A program made the position numbers and the translations under genes. A DNA stretch of 64,000 nt. Origin: Burkholderiaceae bacterium. GTDB taxonomy: Bacteria; Pseudomonadota; Gammaproteobacteria; Burkholderiales; Burkholderiaceae_C. Where the stretch lies: the NCBI GenBank assembly GCA_023150375.1, contig JAKLLA010000003.1:211459-275458 (forward strand). Reading direction: 5' to 3'. This document shows positions 9,101-16,211 of the stretch, piece after piece; within the stretch, counting starts at the first letter, position 1; each line of letters opens with the position of its first letter. Below the pieces are notes generated by a model. The model saw only the letters and a list, made by a program, of their open reading frames with translations. It did no database searches and had not been told where the DNA came from.

Positions 9101-9734
9101 TGGCACGGCGCGGGGCGCGGCGGCGCGAGGGGGCGGCGGGGGCCGGTGCTTCTGCTGCCGCCGTTTCTGCAGCCGCGGTCTCCGCGGGCGCCGGCGCAGC
9201 GGTTTCGGCGGCGGCTTCGACCGGGCCGGCGGCCTCGGTCCCCGCTGCGGACGAAGCCGCACTGCGACGGCTGCGGCGCTTCGGCGGGGCGGGTTGGACC
9301 GAGGGCGTCGGCGCCTCCATCGGCGCGACCGCTGCCGGGGTCGACGCCGCTGGGGTCTCGGACGCTGGCCGAGCCGAGGCATTCGACGCGGCCGCCGGCG
9401 TGCGGCGTCGCCGTGCCGGCGACGGCGTGTCGGGCTCGGCCGACGGGGCTGGCTCAGCGGCGGGCGATTCGGCCGGTGCAAGGGCGGCCGGTGCGTCGGC
9501 CTCGGCCGCGTCGCCGCGGCGCCGCCGGCGTGTGGGGGCAGGCGCCGCAGTGGGGGGCTGCACGGGGGGCGTGGGCGGCACCGGGTCGACGGCGACCGCG
9601 CTGGCAGGCAACTCGGCGGCCGGTGTGCGACGGCGGGCGCTGCGGCGCGGCGCGGCCGGTTCGGGCGCCGGGGTCGGGACGGATTCGGTCGGGGCGGCAG
9701 CGCGGGGGCTGCGGCGCTTGGAAGCGGTGGGCAT
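6186..9734 (-). CDS. SNF2-like SWIM-finger protein with long Ala/Pro/Arg tail and altered ATPase motifs
   Basis: The 1182-residue protein has three parts. Residues 1-~505 are low-complexity Ala/Pro/Glu/Thr broken by about ten Arg clusters (RRR, RRRR) roughly 40-60 residues apart. Residues ~553-570 form a SWIM zinc finger, CDC followed by CPH. The rest is a two-lobed SNF2-like helicase fold. Key motifs depart from consensus: Walker A reads LADEPGLGKVVQA (residues ~720-732; Val where the family has Thr), motif II reads VIDEGLL instead of DEAH, and motif VI reads DRPWHPRRLAERLDCVQP, without the RxHRxGQ arginines. It may bind DNA without normal ATP hydrolysis. Homologous DEAD/DEAH-annotated proteins occur in related bacteria (family knowledge); loss of activity is inference. 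Confidence 0.8.
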   Translation of the reverse strand: MPTASKRRSPRAAAPTESVPTPAPEPAAPRRSARRRTPAAELPASAVAVDPVPPTPPVQPPTAAPAPTRRRRRGDAAEADAPAALAPAESPAAEPAPSAEPDTPSPARRRRTPAAASNASARPASETPAASTPAAVAPMEAPTPSVQPAPPKRRSRRSAASSAAGTEAAGPVEAAAETAAPAPAETAAAETAAAEAPAPAAPSRRRAPRRASEASAEAPPAEAATPTAPSASPDAPATGNAKAAAPRGRRRSATPTAEATTPEVRPEVTPEATPAVATEVALAATADTAAAPLPDAAAAQTDAPPAAPRRRNRRSAAQPATPATGAAEAPGMVEAPSDVISSVVADAAPAPETRQSTGRRRRGAQREAVAAATPQVDPAAAAPAPETAVPEAAPPASAAEATAVAALSSADEAPPMADTSADSPPAADTPPQEDSGNRRPRRRRGRGRGEAATTATASDAAAAGDGESPPEDLVIDRHEAVETGAGVEQEGEQVEAAAPPPAEPAPLLELADPARFACALPTDDPFGWQEVTDRRSGQVHRLRLRDLAGGDSHCDCEDFAADPQGRCPHLHSLLAQWLEARPELLTTLRQGERRAYSELHLRHGAQRQIVWRLGSEAAAELREAVGAASAHDGSLRLEDGEALQQLLRLAARQGHRVEVEEGVWALLGEQHDTRRRVLALEAAYPAGPTDAGLLQGLLRHPVAPHQLEAALLAACAGRCVLADEPGLGKVVQALATLALLRRHFGAERLLVAAPAGWLRRWQRAIARWTSFALRPGLEGLAADDAPLLRLISLDELRSQVDVLAAWAPDVLVIDEGLLDEPPWLGATGAALRRLDPGATLLLTRRPLQTRPQALPALLRWLDPLRLGPMRRLLEAHAPQPGEPGTPASAGWRDLDRLGETLLPLLLQRRRSDAALPAVALPGDDDVQTLPLDLAQRARHQAQRERAERLVARWERVGDLSSREQRELFVAVQGMRQACVVPADEAVTEAKTAALLSLMQELSPRVPEVRLVVFSQWPAALQGLARVLERQGIGHQVFDAGMDDAALADGAARFAQDPQPLVALVDDAVRPRLRLVHDLAGVVHLDRPWHPRRLAERLDCVQPALAEASAPPPADGVPVLHLIAEGSIEEALLDLQSAAAAQGDTPAMVALAERLDGPAGGAFLGGSALTAAVQQLRDVLRAV

Positions 9735-9920
9735 CGGGCAGTATCGGGTTCGGCCGGGGCGCGACGGTGCGCAAGGTGCGCCGGGTGCGCATGCAGGGAT
9801 TCCTGCGCCCGGTCGTGCATCCTAGCCGCTGGCGCAGCCGCCACATGCAACGCGGCGTTCGCAGGCGGCCGGGCCGCTTCCTTCTTCACTGCCCGCGCCG
9901 GTCGCGGGGCGCCGTCGCGC

Positions 9921-10832
9921 TCAGACCGACAGCGCGCCGGGGCGGTGCCCCCAGACCAGCAGGTAGTTGTGCGGGGCACTGGCCGGGCGCTCCTCCAGGA
10001 TCTCGAAGGGCGGCAGCAGGGCGCGCAGTTCGTCGACCGAGAGGTGGTCCTCGGTGAACTCCGAGTGCGGGAAGCCCGAGTCCATCACCATGTAGCCGCG
10101 CTTCGACCTCGACAGCACCTTGCGGATGTACAGGCGCTGCACCGCACTGGGCAGCTCGGAGAAGGCCAGGTTGCTGACGACGAGGTCGTAGTCTTCGTCG
10201 CCGGCGCACTGGTTCAGCGTCAGGCAGCGGTAGGTGCCGCGCAGCGCGAAGCTCTCCAGGTAGCGCGAGATCAGCGCCAGCACCGGCGGCAGGTCGAACA
10301 GGTCGACGCGCGAGATCGCGAAGATGCGGTCGTCGATCAGCGCCTGGCCGCCGTAGCCGGGGCCGATCTCGGCGACCTTGCCGCCGAAGTCGGCGCCGAA
10401 CAGGCACTGCAGGTCCGAGGCCACCTTGACGTAGCGCAGCGTGGTCGGGCTGATCGCGCCGGTCTCCGGATACACCTGGGTGATCGGGTCGCCCACGCGG
10501 TCGTTCTCCTTGAACTGCTCGATGCGCGCCAGCAGTTCGGGCGTCTGCCGGCGGATCACTTCGATGTACTCGGCCCCCATGCCCCGGCGCACATGCTCGA
10601 GGATGGCCTGGTAGCTGGGGTGGCGCTTGAAGCGGCGGAAGGCCCGGTAGTCGCGTGCGGCGCGCTGCACGCAGGCCACGTAGGCACCGCGCTCGCTCTC
10701 GGCGCGGTTGCCGTCCACCGAGATGTACTCGCGCGGCCCGAGCGCGCGCAGCCACTGCGAGCGGACCAGGTTCCAGGCCAGCGCCGGGTTCTCCAGCGAC
10801 TTCGAGACCTTGCGGTGCAGGGCGGACAGCAT
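9921..10832 (-). CDS. Putative sugar O-methyltransferase (NanM-type)
   Basis: The 303-residue protein has the class I SAM loop VAEIGPGYGGQA (residues ~152-163), then a segment resembling motif II (SRVDLFDLPPVLALISRYL) and DYDLVVSNLAFSEL as motif IV. The long N-terminal helical part and the IGPGYGGQ signature are typical of proteins annotated as putative sugar O-methyltransferases found with surface-polysaccharide genes. None of those genes is adjacent here. The start at 10832 has AAGGAAGGAG upstream. The 5' region is notably AT-rich, with a GTTACGC/GCGTGAC-like imperfect repeat that may hold the promoter. Confidence 0.75.
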   Translation of the reverse strand: MLSALHRKVSKSLENPALAWNLVRSQWLRALGPREYISVDGNRAESERGAYVACVQRAARDYRAFRRFKRHPSYQAILEHVRRGMGAEYIEVIRRQTPELLARIEQFKENDRVGDPITQVYPETGAISPTTLRYVKVASDLQCLFGADFGGKVAEIGPGYGGQALIDDRIFAISRVDLFDLPPVLALISRYLESFALRGTYRCLTLNQCAGDEDYDLVVSNLAFSELPSAVQRLYIRKVLSRSKRGYMVMDSGFPHSEFTEDHLSVDELRALLPPFEILEERPASAPHNYLLVWGHRPGALSV

Positions 10833-10950
10833 GGGGCGGGGCTCCTTCCTTGTTCGTGATACAAGTCACGCAAAAGCGTAACGCAATGTATCTCAAAGTA
10901 AAGTCGTCCGGCCCCGACCCGGGTCGTGGACGCGGCGTGCCCGCCGCGCG

Positions 10951-11583
10951 TCAGCGGTCGCCGGCCAGCCAGCGCTCGAGCTGCCCCTTGCGGTCGTTGC
11001 CCCAGAAGGGCTCGCCGTCGACGACGAAGAAGGGTGCGCCGAAGACGCCGGCGGCCACGGCGGCCTCGTTCTCGCGCCGCAGGGCCTGCTTCCAGACCGG
11101 GTCGGTGACGATCGCATCGACCTGCTCGCCGTCCAGGCCGAACTCGACCGCCAGCGCGCGCAGCTGGGCGGCATCGCTCAGGTTCACGTTGCGGGTGAAG
11201 TAGGCGCGCAGCCCGGTGTGGGCCCAGCGCACCGCGCGGGCCGGATCGTCGGCACCCTGCGGCGAGGCCAGCCAGGTGAACAGCCTTGCGGCCTGGTGGG
11301 TGGCGATCGGGAAGGGGTCGGGCTGGCGGTAGGGGACACCTTCCAGCCGGGCCGAGCGGGCGAAGTCGCGCAGCACGTACTCGCGCTTGAGCGGGTAGGC
11401 CACCGGACTTTTCAGCTCGGCGGCCTGGAAGGTCACACCCAGCAGCATGGCATGCCAGTGCACCGGGCGGCGGTGGCGCGCCGCCAGCGCCTCGATCCAT
11501 TCGGAGGCGATGTAGGCGTAGGGCGAGGAGAAGTCGAACCAGAAGTGGATCGGCGCGGCGGGTGCGGCAGGGGTCTGAGGCAT
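10951..11583 (-). CDS. 2-hydroxychromene-2-carboxylate isomerase / DsbA-like (GST kappa) family
   Basis: The 210-residue thioredoxin-fold protein starts at 11583 (MPQTPAAP). IHFWFDFSSPYAYIASEW near the N-terminus carries the SxPYAY motif, where the serine replaces the thioredoxin cysteine, as in HCCA isomerases and GST kappa. VFGAPFFVVDGEPFWGNDR near the C-terminus is the conserved substrate loop containing the cis-proline. Such enzymes use glutathione to isomerise naphthalene-pathway intermediates; with no naphthalene genes nearby, the physiological substrate is unknown. The gene is divergent from the CbiM-like gene. Confidence 0.85.
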   Translation of the reverse strand: MPQTPAAPAAPIHFWFDFSSPYAYIASEWIEALAARHRRPVHWHAMLLGVTFQAAELKSPVAYPLKREYVLRDFARSARLEGVPYRQPDPFPIATHQAARLFTWLASPQGADDPARAVRWAHTGLRAYFTRNVNLSDAAQLRALAVEFGLDGEQVDAIVTDPVWKQALRRENEAAVAAGVFGAPFFVVDGEPFWGNDRKGQLERWLAGDR

Positions 11584-11682
11584 GGCGCCACGGTAGGCGC
11601 TCGGGCCCGGCGCGTCCATGCCGGTCGACCCGCGGACGTGGCGTGCATGCCGCAGCCACGGCGCGGTGGCGGCCGGTCCACC

Positions 11683-11696
11683 TTGAGGGCCATCAA
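11683..11696. promoter_or_regulatory. FNR/Anr-type box upstream of the CbiM-like gene
   Basis: TTGAG-GGCC-ATCAA matches the FNR consensus TTGAT-N4-ATCAA at nine of ten defined positions. Its last base is 36 bases before the ATG at 11733. This suggests oxygen-responsive control of that gene, or of the divergent one; this is inference from sequence only. Confidence 0.5.
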
Positions 11697-11732
11697 GACA
11701 GGCCCGCGCGGCGGCCCTAGCATGCCGCCACC

Positions 11733-12407
11733 ATGCTGGATCCGATCCTGGCCGTTCTGGCCGTGTCCCTGGCGCTGTGGCTGCGGCCCTGGCGCGTCGT
11801 CGGCCCGCTCGGGCCGCCCTGGCCCTGGCTGGCCTGGTGCGCCGCCATGCCGCTGGTCTGGGGCGTGGACCACTACGTAGGCAGCGTGGTGGTGCAGCCG
11901 CTGTCCGGCGCGACCCTGCTGCTGCTGATGGCCGGCTGGCCGCTGGCGGTGCTGGGCATGCTGCCGGTGGCGGTGATCACCGCGCTGACGGCCCAGCTCG
12001 ACTGGCTCGAGGCGCTGCACCGCTACGTGTGGCTGGGGCTGGTGCCGGCGACCTTCGCGCTGGGTCTGGGGGCCCTGCTGCGGCGCTGGCTGCCGCATCA
12101 CCTGTTCATCTACATTCTCGGGCGCGGCTTCATCGGCACGGCGCTGTCGGCGGCGGCGGCGGGCTGGCTGTCGGCGCTGCTGCACGGCGGGCCGCCGGGC
12201 GTGGACGAGGAGCTGCTGATGGTGGCGCGCTGGCTGGCCGCCTGGGGCGATGCCTTCCTGGCGGGCATGCTGGTGTCGATCTTCGTGGCCTTCCGGCCGC
12301 AGTGGCTGGCCACCTACTCGGACCGGCTGTACCTGCCGCCCTCCTCCGCCCCGCCGCCCGGGCCGCCGCCCGGGCCGCCGCCCGGCTCGATGTCACCGCC
12401 GCGCTGA
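11733..12407 (+). CDS. CbiM-like energy-coupling factor / metal transport membrane protein
   Basis: The 224-residue integral membrane protein has about six hydrophobic segments. The motif PLSGATLLLLMAGWPLAVLG, followed by VPATFALGLGALLRRWLPHHLF, resembles proteobacterial CbiM/NikM-type substrate-capture permeases, where a His near the N-terminus and conserved Asn/His bind Ni or Co. However, the classical N-terminal metal-coordinating MHIP motif is absent, so metal specificity is unsure. The C-terminus is a PPPG repeat (residues ~207-218) encoded by a 12-base tandem repeat. The last 94 bases overlap the opposite-strand diguanylate cyclase gene. No ECF ATPase is adjacent. An FNR-like box lies upstream. 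Confidence 0.55.
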   Translation: MLDPILAVLAVSLALWLRPWRVVGPLGPPWPWLAWCAAMPLVWGVDHYVGSVVVQPLSGATLLLLMAGWPLAVLGMLPVAVITALTAQLDWLEALHRYVWLGLVPATFALGLGALLRRWLPHHLFIYILGRGFIGTALSAAAAGWLSALLHGGPPGVDEELLMVARWLAAWGDAFLAGMLVSIFVAFRPQWLATYSDRLYLPPSSAPPPGPPPGPPPGSMSPPR

Positions 12408-14692
12408 GAGGGTGTCCCCGGGTCCGGCGGCTCGGCCGCCGGTCCGCCGATCCAGCGGTTGCGGCCCTGCCGCTTGGCCTCGTACAGGTGCTGGTCGGCC
12501 TGTTCGATCACGCCCATCCAGTCGCCCTCGCGCGGGCGCTGCGGGTCGGGCGGAAAGGCGGCAAAGCCGATCGAGCAGGTCTGCGCCAGTGCCTGCCCGT
12601 CCGGCAGCACGAAGGGCTCGTCCGCGACGCGGCGACGCAGCCGCTCGGCCAGCGACGGCGCGCAGGCACGCCGGCTGCCGCGCGCGACCACCAGGAACTC
12701 CTCGCCGCCCCAGCGCACGATGTGGTCGGAGTCGCGGAACACCGCCTGCAGCCGGGTCCTGAACTGCTGCAGCACCGAGTCACCGGCGGCATGGCCGTGG
12801 CGATCGTTGACCTGCTTGAAGTGATCCAGGTCGATCAGGAAGAACAGCAGGTCGCCCGTGCCGTGCGCGCGGTCCTCGCGGCGCGCCGAGCCGCCCTCAC
12901 GCAGGCGCTGCGCACGGGTTTCGTGCTGGCGCACCGCGTGGGCGACGTCCTGGTCGATGGTCTGCATCAGGTAGCGGCGGTTGCGCAGCCCGGTCAGCGG
13001 ATCGGTGAGGCTGAGGTCCTTCATCGCCGCATAGGACGCGCGCAGCTCGCCGTTGCGCCGTTCGAGCTGGGCCCGCGCGGTTTCCAGCGCGTCGAGGGCG
13101 CTGCGCAGCTGCTGGTTGAGCGCGTCCAGCGCCTGCGCGCGCTGCGTCTGCGCCTGGGCCAGCAGGCGCTGCCGCTGTGCTTCGGCCTGCGCCCGCTCGG
13201 TGCCCAGGCGCACCTCCAGGGCCACCGCGCGGCGGTCGGCCTGCTGGCGTTCGCGCGCGTCCCGCAGCGTGCAGGCCCGGCGCAGCAGGGCAAAGGCGCG
13301 GGCATGGTCGCCGCCCCGTGCCAGCTCGGCCGCCAGCTCGTCGAGCAGCGTGGGCGGCAGCTGCAGGTCGGGGCTGGCGTCGGCCCGGTGCAGGGCCTGC
13401 TCGAGGGCCTCGCGGGCGGCGGGCAGGGGCGTGTCGTCGGGGCAGTCCGCCTCGCTGCGCGCGATGCGCGCCAGCAGGCGCAGCGCGTCGATGTGCGAGG
13501 GCAGGTCGCCACTGTCGGCGGACAGCGCCAGGGCGCGCCGGGCGTGGGGCCGGGCCTCGCCGGGCCGGCCTGCGCCGAGCAGGGCTTCGGCCAGCGCCTG
13601 GCTGGCGAAGCGGGGCATCTCCTGCAGGTCACCCTCCGGCGGCACGGCCAGGATCTGTTCGCACAGCCCGCGGGCGGTCTCCCACTCGCCCGCCGCCAGT
13701 GCGATACCGGCCCGCGCCTGGGCGGCGATGTACCAGGCCTTGGCCTGGCGCACCGGGGCCAGCAGCGCCAGCGCCTCGTCGGCCAGCGCGGCTGCGGCGG
13801 CATGGCGGCCGGTCTTCTGCAGGGCCAGCGCGGTGCAGGCCAGGGTGACGCCGCCCACATGGGGCCAGCCGGTGGCACGCGCCTGCGGCAGGCATTCCTG
13901 CAGCAGTTCGAGCGCGCCTTCCGCGTCGTTCATGTCCAGGCAGAGCGTGGCGGTGTTGTTGCGGTCGATCAGCGCGCGCCGCAGCTGCCCGCTGCGCAGC
14001 GCCAGTGCAGCGGCCTGCAGGCCGTGCTCGATGGCCTGCCCATAGCGGCCGTCGGCGGCCAGGCCGTGGTGCATGAAGCCGTGCGCCAGCGCGGCCACGG
14101 CGGGGCGCGGATCGTCGAGCCAGGCGCGCACCGCCTCGCCATGCGCGGCCAGTGCCCGCGCCGGGTCGGCAAAGGCCTCGAAGCACAGCAGCGCGAGCCG
14201 GGCCTGGTCGACCCGCTCCACGTCCCCGGCGCGTCCGGCTTCGACGGCCGACCGCGCGACGGCGGCCTCGCGGGCGTCGTAGCGCCCCCGATCGTTCACC
14301 AGCGAGGCCTCCAGCCAGGCCAGATCGGCGCGCAGCAGGGCATCGTCGCCGGCGGCCGCAGCGGCCTGGGCCAGCAGGGCCTCGGCCTCGTCCAGCCGAG
14401 CCTGCAGCCAGGCCACTTCCGCGCGCACCAGCGCCAGGCGGCCCGCATGCGGCTGCCAGAGCGCCGTCGGCTGCGCCTGCACCGCCTCGGCCAGCGCCAG
14501 CGCCCGGTGGCAGTCGCGCTGGCGCAGGTGCCAGGCCAGCTCGACGGTGCAGCCGGTTCGCGCCGGCCCGTCGGTGGCGGCTTCCAACCGGGCCTGCAGC
14601 GGCGGGAGGGATTCGTCGGGGGCGAAGCGCAGCATGACGGCGGGGAGGGTGACGCCGCGATTGTCGCCGCGCCTGCGCGCCCGGTGCATCAT
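12314..14692 (-). CDS. TPR-containing diguanylate cyclase (GGDEF)
   Basis: The 792-residue protein has no signal peptide or membrane segment. The N-terminal ~450 residues are helical repeats of TPR type, with many alternating Ala/Leu helices. A coiled coil follows (residues ~480-560, rich in Gln/Arg/Ala), then a GGDEF domain starting DPLTGLRNRRYL. The active-site motif is GGEEF (VRWGGEEFLVV) and therefore compatible with c-di-GMP synthesis. An RxxD inhibitory site is not obvious. The start at 14692 has CAGGA six bases upstream; an internal ATG at 14635 is possible. The C-terminal tail GGGPGGGPGGG lies in the antisense overlap with the preceding gene. Confidence 0.88.
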   Translation of the reverse strand: MMHRARRRGDNRGVTLPAVMLRFAPDESLPPLQARLEAATDGPARTGCTVELAWHLRQRDCHRALALAEAVQAQPTALWQPHAGRLALVRAEVAWLQARLDEAEALLAQAAAAAGDDALLRADLAWLEASLVNDRGRYDAREAAVARSAVEAGRAGDVERVDQARLALLCFEAFADPARALAAHGEAVRAWLDDPRPAVAALAHGFMHHGLAADGRYGQAIEHGLQAAALALRSGQLRRALIDRNNTATLCLDMNDAEGALELLQECLPQARATGWPHVGGVTLACTALALQKTGRHAAAAALADEALALLAPVRQAKAWYIAAQARAGIALAAGEWETARGLCEQILAVPPEGDLQEMPRFASQALAEALLGAGRPGEARPHARRALALSADSGDLPSHIDALRLLARIARSEADCPDDTPLPAAREALEQALHRADASPDLQLPPTLLDELAAELARGGDHARAFALLRRACTLRDARERQQADRRAVALEVRLGTERAQAEAQRQRLLAQAQTQRAQALDALNQQLRSALDALETARAQLERRNGELRASYAAMKDLSLTDPLTGLRNRRYLMQTIDQDVAHAVRQHETRAQRLREGGSARREDRAHGTGDLLFFLIDLDHFKQVNDRHGHAAGDSVLQQFRTRLQAVFRDSDHIVRWGGEEFLVVARGSRRACAPSLAERLRRRVADEPFVLPDGQALAQTCSIGFAAFPPDPQRPREGDWMGVIEQADQHLYEAKRQGRNRWIGGPAAEPPDPGTPSQRGGDIEPGGGPGGGPGGGAEEGGRYSRSE
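12351..12386 (+). repeat. 12-base tandem repeat coding on both strands
   Basis: The unit CCGCCGCCCGGG occurs as two full copies plus one copy differing at its last base. It encodes PPPG units in the CbiM-like protein and Gly/Pro units in the GGDEF protein on the other strand. Confidence 0.85.
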
Positions 14693-14715
14693 GCGCCGTC
14701 CTGCCCTGTGGAGCG

Positions 14716-15087
14716 ATGGCCATGACGACCCTGCCCGAGCCGCCCTACTTCGCCGTGATCTTCGGCTCGCAGCGGCGTGATGTCGACCCCGAGGGCTATG
14801 CGGCGACCGCCGCGCGCATGACCGAGCTGGCCGCGCAGCAGCCCGGCTGCCTGGGGGCGATCAGTGCGCGCGGGCCGGACGGCTTCGGCATCACCGTCAG
14901 CTACTGGACCAGCGAGGCCCACATCGCTGCCTGGCGGGAACAGGTCGAGCACCGCCTGGCCCGGGAGGCCGGGCGTGCGCGCTGGTACACGCACTACACG
15001 CTGGAGGTGGCGCGTGTCGAGCGTCGCTACGTCTGGACCGCCTCGGCCTCCCCGGAACCGGGGGGGGCTTCCGGGGTCGCGCCGTGA
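14716..15087 (+). CDS. Antibiotic biosynthesis monooxygenase (ABM) domain protein
   Basis: The 123-residue protein is a single ABM-type ferredoxin-like domain: YFAVIFGSQRR as strand 1, GYAATAARMTELAAQQPGCL as the first helix, GFGITVSYWTSEAHIAAWR as the strand-turn-helix core, and RWYTHYTLEVARVERRY as the final strand. Members include heme-degrading and quinol monooxygenases or detoxifying dimers. This one is close to the 'SEAHIAAWREQ..H..A' group of unknown substrate. It is divergent from the GGDEF gene with only 23 bases between starts, so their promoters overlap. GTG/ATG alternatives lie within two codons. Confidence 0.85.
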   Translation: MAMTTLPEPPYFAVIFGSQRRDVDPEGYAATAARMTELAAQQPGCLGAISARGPDGFGITVSYWTSEAHIAAWREQVEHRLAREAGRARWYTHYTLEVARVERRYVWTASASPEPGGASGVAP

Positions 15088-15208
15088 ACTGCGCCGCCCG
15101 TCGCCGGCTTTGCGCAAACCGGGTCGAAAGTCCGCATGCGGTCGGCCTTAGCATCGCGTCCTTGCTGTCACCCCGGGCGTGCCAGGCTGGCCTGCCGCCC
15201 CCCATGCC

Positions 15209-15952
15209 ATGGCCGCCCAGTACCGCCTGTCCGTCTGCCCGCACGACACCGCCAAGAACCTGGCGGGCTGGTTCCTGCTGAACACCTACCTGCAGCGCCG
15301 ACTGGGTTTTTCGATGCACTTCGAGCCCAGCGACAACTTCAACGTCGAGCGCGAGGCGGTGCTGGCCGGCGGGGCGGATTTCGTCTATGCCAACCCCTTC
15401 AGCGCCTGGCGCTTCCACCAGCAGCGCGGCTTCGTGCCGGTGGCCAAGCCGGTGGAGGTCTGCGACGAGACCCTGCTGGTGGCCCGCGCCGGCGCGGCGC
15501 CCGACCCGTCCCAGGGCCTGACGATCGCCTCGGCCACCGACAAGCTGATCGTGCACTTCCTGGGCCTGACCGTGCTGGACGAACTGGGCTGGCCGCTGTC
15601 GAAGATGCGCTACGAGTTCGTCGGCAACCACCTGAAGGCCGTGCAGGCCGTGCTGGGTGGCAAGGCCGACGCCGGCTTCGTCTTCAACGAGACCTGGCAG
15701 GGCCTGTCGGCGAGCAGCCGGTCCGCGCTGCAGGTGCTGGGCGAGACGCGCAGCCGCCAGGCCTGCCACTGCTTCTGCATCGGACCGGCGCTTCTGCCCC
15801 GCCTGTCCGAGATCCGGACAGTCCTGTGCAGCATGCACGAGGACCCTGCCGGGCAACGGGTGCTCGAAGACCTGCGCTTCCGCGCTTTCGAGCCCCTCGA
15901 GGAGGGGGCACTGGCGGCGCTGAGCCACCTGCTGCCGCCCGAAGCGGCGTAG
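15209..15952 (+). CDS. PhnD-like phosphate/phosphonate substrate-binding domain protein without signal peptide
   Basis: The 247-residue protein begins MAAQYRLSVCPHDTAKNLAGW. It has the PhnD fold signatures: DFVYANPFSAWRFHQQRGFVPVAKP in lobe 1, FLGLTVLDELG, and the conserved KAVQAVLGGKADAGFVFNETW near the hinge. Neither this start nor the in-frame start at 15179 provides a secretory signal, unlike normal PhnD. No permease or ATPase of the Phn type is adjacent; the next genes are an unrelated LIV-type transporter. It could be a cytoplasmic sensor or a repurposed binding protein. It is followed by overlapping palindromes. Confidence 0.75.
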   Translation: MAAQYRLSVCPHDTAKNLAGWFLLNTYLQRRLGFSMHFEPSDNFNVEREAVLAGGADFVYANPFSAWRFHQQRGFVPVAKPVEVCDETLLVARAGAAPDPSQGLTIASATDKLIVHFLGLTVLDELGWPLSKMRYEFVGNHLKAVQAVLGGKADAGFVFNETWQGLSASSRSALQVLGETRSRQACHCFCIGPALLPRLSEIRTVLCSMHEDPAGQRVLEDLRFRAFEPLEEGALAALSHLLPPEAA

Positions 15953-15953
15953 T

Positions 15954-15983
15954 TTGTCTGGAATTCGGACAATGAACTGTCCG
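15954..15983. promoter_or_regulatory. Two overlapping palindromes after the PhnD-like gene
   Basis: TTGTC (15954-15958) pairs with GACAA (15968-15972), and CGGACA (15966-15971) pairs with TGTCCG (15978-15983). The two share bases, so in RNA they would be mutually exclusive hairpins. They could be a terminator or an operator for the downstream transporter. Confidence 0.35.
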
Positions 15984-16111
15984 GTTTCCGGTCGAGTTTG
16001 CCTGCCGCCGGCGGTGATGGCGCCGCCGAAACGGCGCTCGGGCCCGTCGTTCGGTCTGGGAGCCCGGCTTTTCGGCTGAAATCTCAGGGTTTGCACCGAG
16101 TCTGTGCATGT

Positions 16112-16126
16112 TGGCACGGCCTGTGC
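16112..16126 (+). promoter_or_regulatory. Sigma-54-type (-24/-12) promoter of the LIV-type transporter operon
   Basis: TGGCACG-GCCT-GTGC matches the sigma-54 consensus TGGCACG-N4-TTGC at all but one defined base, with GG (16113-16114) and GC (16125-16126) separated by exactly 10 bases. It lies 86 bases before the binding-protein start. This suggests NtrC-style nitrogen control (inference). Confidence 0.5.
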
Positions 16127-16211
16127 GTCAGAGGGGGGCACCGGTCCCGACCGGACCCTGATGACCTGCGCCCCGGCTCGCCGCGTTGGCGCCCCACGCT
16201 GGAGACATGCG

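Noticed and set aside
8141..9979. A 612-codon Arg/Pro-rich frame overlapping the SNF2-like tail
   Set aside because: It is the alternative frame of the low-complexity repeat-like region and lacks any start site or domain.
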